The notes under the pieces were generated by a model. The model saw only the letters and a list, made by a program, of their open reading frames with translations, was not told where the DNA came from and searched no databases. The position numbers and the translations under genes were made by a program. A stretch of 35,327 bases of DNA from an uncultured Verrucomicrobiales bacterium (GTDB lineage: Bacteria; Verrucomicrobiota; Verrucomicrobiia; Limisphaerales; Palsa-1400), in contig CAIUEN010000432.1 of assembly GCA_903898185.1 (NCBI GenBank), forward strand, positions 1 to 35,327, written 5' to 3'. Every line of letters begins with the position of its first letter. The first letter of the stretch is position 1. Below, one piece after another: positions 1 to 9,600 of the stretch.

Positions 1-24
1 CGGCAGCAATTCTCATTATGTAGG

Positions 25-63
25 GTAGGCCTCTGGCCTGCCAGCACCTCGTTATCGAGGTGC
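25..63. repeat. Two adjacent hairpins downstream of the AI-2E family gene
   Basis: Two palindromes lie side by side. Positions 25-43 form a stem with one mismatch around a TCT loop. Positions 44-63 form a perfect 8-bp stem (GCACCTCG/CGAGGTGC) with a TTAT loop. They lie about 70 bp beyond the stop of the minus-strand gene at 135, so they could end that transcript, but no clear T-run follows. They could equally be a copy of a dispersed palindromic repeat. Confidence 0.4.
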
Positions 64-134
64 AGTGATTATTGTGCTGACTGTTGCGGTGCCTCTGGCT
101 CCGCAGGGAGTCGAAAACTTCGTGCGCAGGCAGA

Positions 135-1205
135 TCAGCGTTTTTCCCCTTCCTTGCTCAAAATGAGAATTGCTGGGACAACGGAGGCATCAGAGTTATT
201 GCAAGACGCGTCAGACCGAGGGCGCTCAGATAAATTGATCTGGGATGCTTCCATCTTGAAAAAGTAGAGAAACACTGGAGCGAGTATGATTCCCGTGATC
301 CCAAGGATGCGCTCGCCAACGATCAGTCCGATGAGCGTCAGCCACATTGGGTTTTGGATCGCTTGGCCAATCACCGTGCTGTTAAGAAAATACTCGATCT
401 TGTGAAGAAGGATCAGGAATGCCAGAGCGCCAATACCCAATTGAGGGGAGACCGTGAAGCCAACGCCCACAATGATCGTGTTGCTGATCAAATTGCCGAT
501 GATCGGAATCAGCCCGCAAAGGAAGGTAATCACGATCAGCGTCGGAGCGTAAGGCATTGACATCGAAGTGAGAAAAATCGAGGTCATCCCTGTGTTGATG
601 GTGGCAATGATCAACTGGGCTTTCATTACGACTTTGAACGAAAGGTAAAACGACCGAAATCGGGCGGCGAAATTCCGCCAGAAAACCGCGTAGAGATCGG
701 TTCGTAAAGGATCGTCCTGTCCCGCGTCCGTTTTGGGATTGAGAAACAGGCTGACGGCTGCGACAACTCCGACCAGGATCATAACGAAGTGTTTGGCTGT
801 GGTACGTGTGAACTTCCCAATATAATGAAGCTGATCCCCGATTGTATCCAAAGCAAACGCCTTGAGGCTATCCCAGTCAGTAAACGGCAATTCGAAGTTT
901 TTCTCCTTGGCGAACTGAACGATGGAAGGAATTGCCGTCATTGCGGCGCGCGGCAGATTGTGAACCGCCTGATGTGCGATATACCCCAGTCCGACGCAAA
1001 AAACCGCCAGCCCGACAAAGAATACCAATAGCACCAGCCACCGACGCCGGAGGGCTTGGAGTTGGTCCAGGGCGAAGTACGAAAAAAGCGCCGATATAAA
1101 CAGTGTGCCCAGCCCGAAGTAACCCATCCCAATCAGAGCGAGGATGAATAATACATGCGAGGCGAGTCTGGAAAATCTCATGGCGTGAAAACCAATTTTG
1201 CTCAT
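135..1205 (-). CDS. AI-2E family transporter (DUF20/PerM-like membrane protein)
   Basis: This 356-residue polytopic membrane protein has the layout of the AI-2E/PerM family. There is a hydrophobic hairpin near residues 14-75, a soluble middle part, one membrane segment near 133-153, and a block of hydrophobic segments from about 205 to 318. That block contains the Gly-rich stretch LCGLIPIIGNLIS typical of the family. Family members are proposed to export AI-2 or to act as ion/proton antiporters; the substrate here cannot be read from sequence. The last 40 residues are hydrophilic and not conserved. The ATG overlaps the stop of the upstream CDF gene in an ATGA arrangement at 1202-1205, so the two are almost certainly co-transcribed and translationally coupled. 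Confidence 0.85.
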   Translation of the reverse strand: MSKIGFHAMRFSRLASHVLFILALIGMGYFGLGTLFISALFSYFALDQLQALRRRWLVLLVFFVGLAVFCVGLGYIAHQAVHNLPRAAMTAIPSIVQFAKEKNFELPFTDWDSLKAFALDTIGDQLHYIGKFTRTTAKHFVMILVGVVAAVSLFLNPKTDAGQDDPLRTDLYAVFWRNFAARFRSFYLSFKVVMKAQLIIATINTGMTSIFLTSMSMPYAPTLIVITFLCGLIPIIGNLISNTIIVGVGFTVSPQLGIGALAFLILLHKIEYFLNSTVIGQAIQNPMWLTLIGLIVGERILGITGIILAPVFLYFFKMEASQINLSERPRSDASCNNSDASVVPAILILSKEGEKR

Positions 1206-2107
1206 TTGGAAGGTGGGGGTTGTTCAATCGGTTCGGCATGAACCGTTATATCCGCATCGGCAATCTCCTTGCGAATGGCTTCTTCAACCAGGTCGGTCAA
1301 ATGATGGGCTGCGCTCAGAGAGAGTGATCCCTCCAACTCGACATGGGCGTCAATGAATGTTTTTGGTCCCGAGCATCGGACGCGCACCGCGTGGCAGCCT
1401 TTGACGTTCTCGACCGATTCGGCGATCTGTTTTACTTTTCCGGCCAAATCTTCCGGCGCACTGTCAATCAATTCGTTAATAGTGCGGAACCCAAGCCTGC
1501 CGGAAACCCAGATGACAATCAAGGCCACCGCCAGCGCGGCAATGCTGTCGGCCTTGGAGAGAAAGCCAAGACCTGGAATTGAATCCGCGAGCTTGATTCC
1601 CCCCAGGCCAATGAGCACTACAACAGAGCTCCAGATATCCGTGCTGAAATGCAGCGCATCGGCTTCGAGCGCCTGGCTCTTGTGTTTTATGGCCATGCGC
1701 AACAGCATGCGCGACCGCGAAATATCGACTGCGATGGAGATGACCATGACGCCAAAAGCCCAGATCGAGGCGTCCACATCGACCTTGCCTGTCGCCAGCC
1801 GGTGGACAGCTTCTCGGATAATCCAGGCGCAGGTGGCCAGGAGCAGGATGGCTTCAAACAAAGCCGAGAGATTTTCGATTTTGCCGTGACCGTATGGGTG
1901 TTCGGCGTCGGCCGGCTTGCTTGAGACGCTCACCGCGAAATAGGTTACTATGGCCGCCACTAAATCGAGCCCTGAATGAGCCGCTTCGGCGAGAATGCCA
2001 AGACTGCCGCTAAGAATCCCCACGACAATTTTTATCCCTGTCAAAAAAACCGCAGCAAGGACTGAATTGAGCGCGGCTCCTTTTTTCTCGTGTTCTGGCG
2101 TTTTCAT
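1202..2107 (-). CDS. Cation diffusion facilitator (CDF) family metal efflux protein, FieF/ZitB-like
   Basis: This 301-residue protein is of normal CDF length and exports divalent metal ions from the cytoplasm in exchange for protons. The two metal-site motifs are visible: AHSGLD (H44, D48) in the second membrane helix and HFSTD (H153, D157) in the fifth. The HPYGHGK loop follows near residue 70, and a cytoplasmic C-terminal domain ends with the HAEP element. The site reads H-D-H-D rather than the D-D-H-D of E. coli FieF. In characterised CDF proteins that pattern favours zinc over cadmium, so a Zn2+ exporter is likely; this is inference. The stop overlaps the ATG of the downstream AI-2E family gene. 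A 96-bp repeat element lies about 16 bp upstream of the start, in the likely promoter region. Confidence 0.9.
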   Translation of the reverse strand: MKTPEHEKKGAALNSVLAAVFLTGIKIVVGILSGSLGILAEAAHSGLDLVAAIVTYFAVSVSSKPADAEHPYGHGKIENLSALFEAILLLATCAWIIREAVHRLATGKVDVDASIWAFGVMVISIAVDISRSRMLLRMAIKHKSQALEADALHFSTDIWSSVVVLIGLGGIKLADSIPGLGFLSKADSIAALAVALIVIWVSGRLGFRTINELIDSAPEDLAGKVKQIAESVENVKGCHAVRVRCSGPKTFIDAHVELEGSLSLSAAHHLTDLVEEAIRKEIADADITVHAEPIEQPPPSK

Positions 2108-2123
2108 TCAAGTAAGTTCTTGT

Positions 2124-2219
2124 GTAATTATTCAGATAGCATGGGCATCCTTGCCTGAGCCCTTTTTTTCCGCAGAGCGTCAGCGAGACGCTAATTTCTC
2201 CTTCTGACTGAATAATTAC
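2124..2219 (-). repeat. 96-bp MITE-like element, copy 1 (reverse orientation)
   Basis: The copy is bounded by GTAATTATTCAG and CTGAATAATTAC, perfect 12-bp terminal inverted repeats, and contains the internal AGCGTC/GACGCT palindrome. It is the reverse complement of the copies at 2887, 18757 and 30580. Flanking 8-mers (2116-2123 and 2220-2227) match at only 5 of 8 positions, so a target duplication is at best decayed. It lies between the divergent CDF and flavin reductase genes and so may affect both promoters. Confidence 0.85.
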
Positions 2220-2254
2220 GTTTTCGCTTCTCAAGAGACTTGGCTGGAGCGCAA

Positions 2255-2294
2255 CATGCAAGCTGATTTTTCAACTCGCATGCGGGCTTGCATG
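2255..2294. promoter_or_regulatory. Inverted repeat in the leader of the flavin reductase-like gene
   Basis: CATGCAAGC at 2255-2263 is repeated inverted as GCTTGCATG at 2286-2294, a perfect 9-bp match across a 22-bp spacer. It lies just upstream of the chosen start codon of the flavin reductase-like gene. It could be an operator for a dimeric regulator or a leader hairpin. Sequence alone does not decide. Confidence 0.3.
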
Positions 2295-2326
2295 ATTTGA
2301 TGGGAGCCATACAATTGCGCAGTTTT

Positions 2327-2890
2327 ATGAAGAAGTCTCTTGGCGCAAAGACGCTGGTATTTCCGACCCCTGTCTTCGTGGTCGGCACGTATGGAAAAGA
2401 CGGAAAACCCAATGTGATGACAGCATCCTGGGGTGGGATTTGCTGCTCGCAACCGCCGTGTGTGGCGGTCTCGTTGCGCAAAGCGACCTACACGCACTCG
2501 AACATTGTTGAGCGCCGCGCCTTTACCATCAGCATTCCATCGGAGGAACATTTCAAGCATGCCGATTATTTTGGATTGGTCAGCGGACGCGCCGAGGACA
2601 AGTTTGCCACAACCGGTTTGACTGCGGCCCGTAGTGAATTGGTCGATGCCCCTTACGTCAGTGAGTTCGGAATGGTATTGGAATGTAAGCTGGCGCACAC
2701 ATTCGAGTTGGGTCTGCACACCCAATTCGTGGCCTACATCATGGATGTCAAGGTGGAATCCGGTTTGCTCAAGGCGGATGGCAATGTTGATATTTCGCAA
2801 CTGAAGCCGGTTATTTTTGCTCCCGATTCCCAAGCCTACCATGCAACCGGAAGTTTTCTGGGCAAGGCATTCTCGATTGGGAAGATGTAA
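2327..2890 (+). CDS. Flavin reductase family protein (FMN-binding split barrel, flavoredoxin-like)
   Basis: This 187-residue protein matches the flavin reductase/flavoredoxin family: MKKSLGAK start, [26 protein letters not shown] and [18 protein letters not shown]. Such proteins bind FMN in a split beta-barrel and reduce flavin with NAD(P)H or carry electrons. The partner here is unknown. The ATG at 2327 was chosen because family members begin with MKKS-like sequence; an in-frame ATG at 2300 and a TTG at 2288 would add 9 or 13 residues. No convincing ribosome binding site precedes any of them. The stop codon TAA (2888-2890) is supplied by the first bases of an inserted 96-bp element. Without the insertion the gene would end one residue differently (Ile instead of Met) at a TAA. 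Confidence 0.87.
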   Translation: MKKSLGAKTLVFPTPVFVVGTYGKDGKPNVMTASWGGICCSQPPCVAVSLRKATYTHSNIVERRAFTISIPSEEHFKHADYFGLVSGRAEDKFATTGLTAARSELVDAPYVSEFGMVLECKLAHTFELGLHTQFVAYIMDVKVESGLLKADGNVDISQLKPVIFAPDSQAYHATGSFLGKAFSIGKM

Positions 2891-2982
2891 CTATTCAGGT
2901 CAGAGGGAGAAATTAGCGTCTTGCTGACGCTCGCCGGAGAGAGGGGCGCAGGCAAGGATGCCTACGCTACGTGAATAGTTAC
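2887..2982 (+). repeat. 96-bp MITE-like element, copy 2, with target duplication
   Basis: The termini are GTAACTATTCA and TGAATAGTTAC (11-bp inverted repeats), with an internal AGCGTC/GACGCT stem and a GGCA/TGCC stem. The flanks are GGGAAGAT (2879-2886) and AGGAAGAT (2983-2990), a 7-of-8 match, which is the footprint of an 8-bp target-site duplication. The element sits exactly between the converging stops of the flavin reductase and HDOD genes. Its internal stems could also serve as a bidirectional terminator. Confidence 0.9.
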
Positions 2983-2990
2983 AGGAAGAT

Positions 2991-4592
2991 TTAAGCGGGA
3001 CAATCACCCCAATCTGCTTTCCGATCCCCGCTCAATGAATTCAAATTGAACTTGGCCCGTTCAAATCCCATGGACACGTTGCCAACAATTGCCTCCAGCC
3101 ACATATCTTCCTGCACGGTATAGGACTGAATTCTTTCCCGTCCCAGCACAAATAAGCCCACCGAATTACCCATGGCCACAATGGGAACCAGACGGATGCT
3201 GATAAGCTTGAGGGATTTCAGTAATGGCAACGGCAACTCGGAATCAACCAGCACAGTCAGAGGTTCCTTGGCTTGCATGCACCGGTTTACAGGCGATGCC
3301 AGATCGGAGACGGCCACCCTGAAATTTGAGGGCCGCACCGTGATGGAAGAACCGAGCAGAAACCGGCCTTCCACAAACTGGCTTTGCTTGTTGATGAAGC
3401 CAACCAAGACCGAATCCGGTCGCACGCACCGGTAAATGGCTTCCATTGCGGTCAATAACATGTGATTAATATTTGGAGCTTTGCGGATGCCCAGCGAGAG
3501 GTCGGTCAAATACTGACCGATGATCAGTGTTGGATCCTGCTCTTGCTCTTGCATTTCCTGCGTTGCCGCGCCATAGGTCAGCGTTGCCGCCACTTGCGCT
3601 GAATCCACTTTTCCCCATTCGACAATCTTCATCATCATCTCAATGTCTTTGGCGTTGAGCTTGAAGAAGCGTTTGACGTTCGAATCCTCGTCGCATGACA
3701 TGGTGACAAAGCCACTCAATGTGAAGTCCTTGATGCCCAAGGCGGATTGCAGATGGGACTCAGCGGAGGACAATGCGGAGGGGCCTCCGGGGACATTGCC
3801 GAACATCATGTCGGCGATCTGGGTGCCGCCCGCGACGATGATGGAATTGCGGTCACGTCTGCCTCCATCGCCCAGGATGCGGGAAACATTTTCGGGCATG
3901 TTCCAATGCCGGGCGACCTCCGCCGCAAATGAATCGTAAGTAATTCCAAACTCTTCCAGGCATGCTTGATTGGTGGAGACTTTTTCGGAAATGATCCGCT
4001 TTTCCATTGCCGCGTAGCGCTCGGGAAATCCGTTGGCAAGCAACAGGCGCGGAAGGGCGCTTAAAACACCGCCCACGAGCAACTCTTCCGGATTTCCGTA
4101 GCCGACTTTGCGTCCAAGCGACATGGCGAAAAGCCCAGCGAAATAGGAGCAGGCAAAGAGCCTGTAGAGGTTGCGGCTCTGCGCGTTTTGGCTCATTTGC
4201 TTGATCAGCACCAACCCCATGGAGAGCGATTTGACTTTTTCAAAGCCCAGCAGGGCGATTGCGGCGGAAACGGTCTTGATCGGTTCTGCCGGGGCGTACA
4301 TGGCCGAATTGGATGTTGAGATCACTGCCGAGGTCAGGGCGCAGTCCCTCAGAATGACTGCGGTAAGATCAGCGATGCAGGTGGTGGGATCGTCTGTCAA
4401 ACTACAGATATTCCAAACATTGGCATCCAATGCCGGCAGTTTTCCACGGGCTTTCAGCTCGCCGACCAAGGCCATCGCTTTACTACTGACAGGCGTTTGC
4501 GTTTTTGACGCTGACTCAGTAATTGAGAATTGGTTTTCATCTGAACGCATGGACGAAAGCATAATTGCCGTTGCGACCTTGGACAAGGCCAT
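2991..4592 (-). CDS. HDOD domain protein with C-terminal GAF-like domain
   Basis: The protein has about 533 residues. An HDOD domain, a non-catalytic relative of HD phosphohydrolases used in signalling, spans roughly residues 50-260, with motifs such as DCALTSAVISTSNSA, ALLGFEKVKSLSMG and LVGGVLSALPRLLL. The C-terminal third (about 380-520) has GAF-like sequence, including LVPIVAMGNSVGLFVLGR. HDOD proteins usually act as regulators without an enzymatic HD pair. It is the third gene of the giant-repeat-protein operon and overlaps the transferase gene. A TTG at 4598 forms a 4-bp overlap with the transferase TGA, and an ATG two codons later (4592) is preceded by AGG-rich sequence. An ATG at 4550 is a third possible start. 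The position suggests control of, or signalling from, the glycosylation module; that role is inference. Confidence 0.8.
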   Translation of the reverse strand: MALSKVATAIMLSSMRSDENQFSITESASKTQTPVSSKAMALVGELKARGKLPALDANVWNICSLTDDPTTCIADLTAVILRDCALTSAVISTSNSAMYAPAEPIKTVSAAIALLGFEKVKSLSMGLVLIKQMSQNAQSRNLYRLFACSYFAGLFAMSLGRKVGYGNPEELLVGGVLSALPRLLLANGFPERYAAMEKRIISEKVSTNQACLEEFGITYDSFAAEVARHWNMPENVSRILGDGGRRDRNSIIVAGGTQIADMMFGNVPGGPSALSSAESHLQSALGIKDFTLSGFVTMSCDEDSNVKRFFKLNAKDIEMMMKIVEWGKVDSAQVAATLTYGAATQEMQEQEQDPTLIIGQYLTDLSLGIRKAPNINHMLLTAMEAIYRCVRPDSVLVGFINKQSQFVEGRFLLGSSITVRPSNFRVAVSDLASPVNRCMQAKEPLTVLVDSELPLPLLKSLKLISIRLVPIVAMGNSVGLFVLGRERIQSYTVQEDMWLEAIVGNVSMGFERAKFNLNSLSGDRKADWGDCPA

Positions 4593-4594
4593 TC

Positions 4595-6607
4595 TCAACC
4601 TGCCGCGCCATCCACGAAGAGGCGTCGGTCGGGGGCTATCGGACGGAATTTGTGGCGATGGGCCAGTTTTTCAAGCCACCAGCCATGATAGTCTTTGATC
4701 GTTTGAACTTCTATTTCGTCATGTTGCACTTGACTGCCGACCTCCAGATACACATCAAGATTGGCAAGATCCGGTTGATCCATATCCCCATCTTTGAACT
4801 CACCCCACATTTGCCCATATAATTGTTCGAGATGGCGCACCAGCAACGGCATGTCGAACAGCGAGCATGAATCCCGTCCATTGAGAAGCTTTTCACGATA
4901 GGGTTGAATCAAGGCGCGATCATTGCCCAAGGTCACGGCGCGATCTACGAATTCCTCGGCGGATGCGCAGATCAATTCAGAAATGCCGGCCGCCCGGACC
5001 AGACTGCCGCAAACACGGGATGCGAACGAGCGGCCACTCATCGTGAGCACCGGCACGCCCATCCAAAGGGCATCTGACGCCGTCGTGTGCGCTCCATAGG
5101 GGGCGGTGTCAAGAAATAAATCCGCCAGTGTGTAGCGGGCAAGATGCGCGGCGTGGGCCACTTTTTCCGCAAAAACCAGGCGCTCTGGCACAATACCGCG
5201 TTGGGCGGCATAATTTTTCAGTCGCGTATTCGTTGCCTCGGTGCTGCTCAGCAGCCACAGAACGCTTTCTGGAACCATGCTCAGGATCATCAGCCATCGG
5301 TCGAACGTAAAGCGGTTGATCTTGTGAGCGCCGTTGAAACAGCAATAGACCGTCTGGTTCTCTGGAAGTCCGACGTCTCTTCGAGAAGGCCGCTGGGAAG
5401 ATACGACACGCTTGCGATCCGTGGGCTGGTAGCAAGGCAGCCGCATTACCTTTTCCGAATAATAGATCTCGTGGTCTTCGGGAATAATCCACTCATCGGC
5501 GATGATGTATTGGTGATAAGGACTGCCCATTGTCCCTGGGTATCCCAGCCAGTTTGCGATGACTGGCGCGGGTCGTAGCGCGAACAGCTTGGTGCGTCCC
5601 TCGCGGGTGTAGCCATTGAGATCGACCAGAATTTGAATGCCATCGGCGGCGATCCGACGAGCGGCAGTCGCATCGTCCATCTCGGTGATCGAGACCCAAT
5701 GATCGGTGGTAGCCTTGAATCTTGCATGTATAGGGTCCTGAGCGTTCGGGCCGCAATAATAGGCGAACACTTCCACCGCGCTCCGGTCGTGCAATTCGAG
5801 CACCTCGGCCAGCAGATGGCCAAGGGCATGCTCGCGGAAGTCAGAGCACACATAGCCGATCCGCAGAAGCCCCGGGCTTTCGGTCGCTCGATCCCACGAG
5901 ATCATCGGCAATGAGGGGGTGCCAACGTCCATTTTGTTGTAGTTCCATGCTATTGCCAGGTGCAACAGAGGGTCGTCGGTATAGGCAGCGGCGGAGAGCG
6001 GAGAAATCCCCCGCATAAGAACGTCCTGGTTGACCCGCTCCCAAGGCGAAATCACCGGCCATTCGCATTGTCGCTGCCGAAGCGCAATGAAATGCTGGGC
6101 CACCTCCCTTTGATGGCAGTCGAGTTCCAGACTTTGACGCAGCATGTTTTCGGCGGATTCGTCATGGTTCGCGGCTTCCAGCGCGCGCGCGCTCTGATTA
6201 AGAGCCGTTGTCTTGAAAGTAATGGAAGCGCCATTGACTGAAGCCAATTTCGCCAATACCGCCGACCACTGCACAATAGCCGGGCCGACGGTTCCCTGCC
6301 GTTCGTAGATGCGCCCGAGATTAATGTACGCCGGCATGAAATCCGGGTTGATGGAGATCAAGCGTTCGAGACATTCGCGCGCGGAACTCAAGTTGTTGGC
6401 ATCCGAAAGGGTGACTGAATAATTGAAGAGAATCGCATAGAGCAGCGGATTATCCTGGTTGTGCCGAATCCAAGTCGCGTAAAGAGTCACCGCCGACTCA
6501 GCCTGGCCGCTTTGCTTCAACGTTTCAGCCGTGCGAATAAGGTCGGTCGCGCTAAAATTGCGCGCCATGGACTGAATGAGAGCGGACGAAAAAACATCGG
6601 TCACCAT
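4595..6607 (-). CDS. TPR-containing O-GlcNAc transferase homologue (SPINDLY/GT41 family)
   Basis: This 670-residue protein has N-terminal TPR-like helices (about 17-115) followed by a complete GT41 catalytic region. Diagnostic motifs are visible: GYVCSDF (251-257) with H260 in HALGH, corresponding to the conserved His of human OGT; LNGYT (330-334); LGYPGTMG (354-361); CFNGAHKI (423-430), whose Lys matches the UDP-contacting Lys of OGT; and AHTTASDALW (506-515) with the HTT and Asp that hold the nucleotide-sugar. ASRV is at 529-532. No catalytic motif appears lost. GT41 enzymes transfer GlcNAc (some transfer fucose) from a nucleotide sugar to Ser/Thr in the cytoplasm. The gene starts 30 bp after the stop of the giant Thr-rich repeat protein, which makes that protein the obvious candidate acceptor. 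A non-catalytic tail of about 65 residues has no recognised motif. The start ATG is preceded by purine-rich sequence. Confidence 0.92.
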   Translation of the reverse strand: MVTDVFSSALIQSMARNFSATDLIRTAETLKQSGQAESAVTLYATWIRHNQDNPLLYAILFNYSVTLSDANNLSSARECLERLISINPDFMPAYINLGRIYERQGTVGPAIVQWSAVLAKLASVNGASITFKTTALNQSARALEAANHDESAENMLRQSLELDCHQREVAQHFIALRQRQCEWPVISPWERVNQDVLMRGISPLSAAAYTDDPLLHLAIAWNYNKMDVGTPSLPMISWDRATESPGLLRIGYVCSDFREHALGHLLAEVLELHDRSAVEVFAYYCGPNAQDPIHARFKATTDHWVSITEMDDATAARRIAADGIQILVDLNGYTREGRTKLFALRPAPVIANWLGYPGTMGSPYHQYIIADEWIIPEDHEIYYSEKVMRLPCYQPTDRKRVVSSQRPSRRDVGLPENQTVYCCFNGAHKINRFTFDRWLMILSMVPESVLWLLSSTEATNTRLKNYAAQRGIVPERLVFAEKVAHAAHLARYTLADLFLDTAPYGAHTTASDALWMGVPVLTMSGRSFASRVCGSLVRAAGISELICASAEEFVDRAVTLGNDRALIQPYREKLLNGRDSCSLFDMPLLVRHLEQLYGQMWGEFKDGDMDQPDLANLDVYLEVGSQVQHDEIEVQTIKDYHGWWLEKLAHRHKFRPIAPDRRLFVDGAAG

Positions 6608-6637
6608 ATCTTCTTCTTTATCCTATCCATTGTCACC

Positions 6638-9600
6638 TCACACCATGGCATCATTCAACGCCGCAATCTGATCTGAAGTCATCGCAGCCAATTGAACCGC
6701 AGTGAGAGCGCCAATTTGAGTTCCATTTAATGCCGCAATATCCGTCGTTGTGAGATAAGAGAGGGTCGTTGCTGTCAATGCGGCCATCGTTGTCGTGGTT
6801 ATTTGGCTGAACTGAACCGCTGAAAGCGGCGCTATCATCGTGGGCGAGATAATGACGCCGATTTGTGTTGCGGTCAACAGGCCAATCTGAGTGGAGGTCA
6901 GCGCGCTCAATTGCGACGACGAAAGACTTAGAAATTCGGTGGATGTCAGACTGCCTATCTGGGTGCCACTCATGGAAGCAACCTGTGTTGTCGATAGAAC
7001 ATTGAACTGATCCAAGCTCAGAGATCTGATTTGCATACGTTCCAAACCACTGATCTGCGCGGCAGTCAGCCCCTCAATTTGCGTGGTCGATAGGTAATCA
7101 ATGGCGGTTGTTGTCAACGATCCTATTTGAGAGGGAATCAAACCGGCAAGCTGCGTGAGTGTCAACTGATTGATCTGCGCCTGGGTCAAGCCAGTGATCC
7201 CGGATGTGGACAGCCAACTGATCTGGTTCGGCGAAAGAGTCTGGAATTGAGTCGATGTCAGAGCCGCGATCTGAGTTGCGGTCAAGCCGCTGAGTTCTGC
7301 CGGGGTCAACAGCGTGATTTGCGTCGTCGTCAGGCTGCTGATCTGGGACGCCGAAAGCCCGGTGATGCCGGTTGCTGACAAACTCATAAACTGAGTGTTT
7401 GTCAAGGCTAGAAATTCCGTGGATGTCAAGCCGGAGATCGCCGTGGCGGATAATGCCGCCATTTCTGTCGGAGTCAGCGCCGCCATCTGGGTGGTGGTCA
7501 GAGCCGCGACCTGAGTCGATGTGAGACCGCTGATTCCCGCAGCGGAGAGCGCTGCCATTTGAGTCGTTGTCAAGGCTCCAATCTGGGTTGTGGACAAACC
7601 CGCAACCTGGGTCGAGACAAGTCCTCCCATTTCCGCAGTTGACAACAGTGCCATTTGCGTTGCGGTCAAACTGGCAAGCTGCGACGTCGTAAGAGCAGCC
7701 ATTCCGGTTGCAGACAAGCTGCTGAGTTGGGTCGTCGAGAGCAACGCGATGTCGTCGATCGACAGGGCGGAGACAGCCGTGGTGGACAAAGCCCCCATTT
7801 CCGTTGCTGTCAGCGATGCCAACTGAGTTGTGGACAAGGCTGCAATTTGTCGGGCAGTCAGTCCGGCGACTCCCATTGTGGAAAGCGATGCGACCTGAGT
7901 TGTGGAGAGAGCCCCAATTTGGGCGTCGGTCAGCGCGGTAACTTCAGTGGCTGTCAGACCGCGAATCTGCGCGCTGGTCAACGCCGCCACCCGAGTGGCG
8001 CTCAATGTGGCGATCTGGGTGCTGGTCAACGCGCCGACCTGTGTCGAAGTCAGAGCCGCCATTTGACTTGAGGTCAATGCGGCCAATTCATCGGCGGTCA
8101 GCCCGGTAATCCCGGTGGTGGACAATGCGGCGATCTGGGTTGTCGTAATCGCGGCAAGTTGTGTCGCTGTCAGCGCTGCAAGTTGAGTTGATGTCAGGCC
8201 GCCGACCTCGGTGATGGTCAGAACGGCAAGCTGTGTGGTGGAAATTACGGCGAGCTGCGCCGTGGTGAGCGCGGCGACTTCGCTGCTGGTCAGGCCATTG
8301 ATCTGAGTGGTTGTCAGCGAGCCAATTTGTGTGGTTGATAGCAGCCCCACCTGTGTTGTGGTCAAAGCTCCCACCTCCGCCGGAGTGAAGGCTGCCATCT
8401 GCTTTGCCGTGAGGCTCGCGATCTGATCTCCAGTCAGCCCCTTGATTGCCGAGGTAGAAAGGGCGATGACCTGGGTGGTGCCGAGGACGCCGATTTGTGT
8501 GGTGGTTAACGTCGCGACTTCGGTGGAGGTCAAACCGTAGATCTGGGCGGTGGTCAGCGCCGCCACTCGCGTGGTGGTTAATGCGCCGATTTGCGTCGTG
8601 GTCAACGAGCCAATTTGGGTCGAAGTCAGGGCCGCCATCTGAGTTGTGGTCAGCGCGGTCAACTCGGAGCCGGTCAAGCCGGAGATTCCTGTGGTGGACA
8701 ACGCGGCGATTTGATTTGCAGTCAGCGCGGCAAGTTGTGTCATGGTCAGCGCGGCAACCTGGGTCGAAGTCAGTCCGCTGATTTCGACGCTGGTCAGCGC
8801 GGCCAGTTGCGTGGCAGTCAGAGCGCCCAACTGAGTTGGAGCGAGGGCGGCGATTTCGGTGCTGGTCAAGCCCTTGACCTGCGTGGTCGTGAGCGCGACA
8901 AGCTGCGTGGTGAGCAGCGCTGAGAGCTGGGTTGTGGTTAAATACCCAAGCTGGGTTGCGGTCAGTTCTCCAATCTGAGTTTCGGTTAACGCTGTCAACT
9001 GTGTCAAGGTTAAGCCGCTGACCGCAGTGCTGGACATTGCCGCGATCTGAGTTGAGTTTAAATTGTCGATCTGGGTGGTGGTCAGCGCCGCAACCTGCGT
9101 GCCGGTGAGACCGCCAAGCTCTGTGGTAGTCAGCACCCCCAATTGCGTGGACGTAAACGTCCCGATCTGGGTGGTGGTCAGCGATCCGAACTGAGTCGAA
9201 GTCAGCGCCGCGAGTTGTCTGGTATTCAGGGCCGCCAACTCATCGCCAGTCAAGCCAGGGATTGCTGTGGCGCTCAAAGCGGCGATCTGGGTGGTGGTCA
9301 AAGCGGCAAGCTGGGTAGTAGTCAGAGCCGCGACTTCAGCGCTGGTCAAGACGCCCATCCCGGTGGTGGGCAACGCGGCGATTTGCGTGACGGTCAATGC
9401 GCTCATCTGCGTCACAGCAAGGCCGGCGAATTCAGTTGTTGTCAAACTGCTGATCTGCGTCGTCGTCATGCTGCCAATTTGGGTGACAGTCAAGGCGGCG
9501 ACCTGATCTCCACTCAAGCTGCGAACCTGTGTGGTGGTCATCGTGGCGATTTGCGTGGGTGTCAAGGCCGCCATCTGGGTCGTCGTAAATCCGTCAACCC

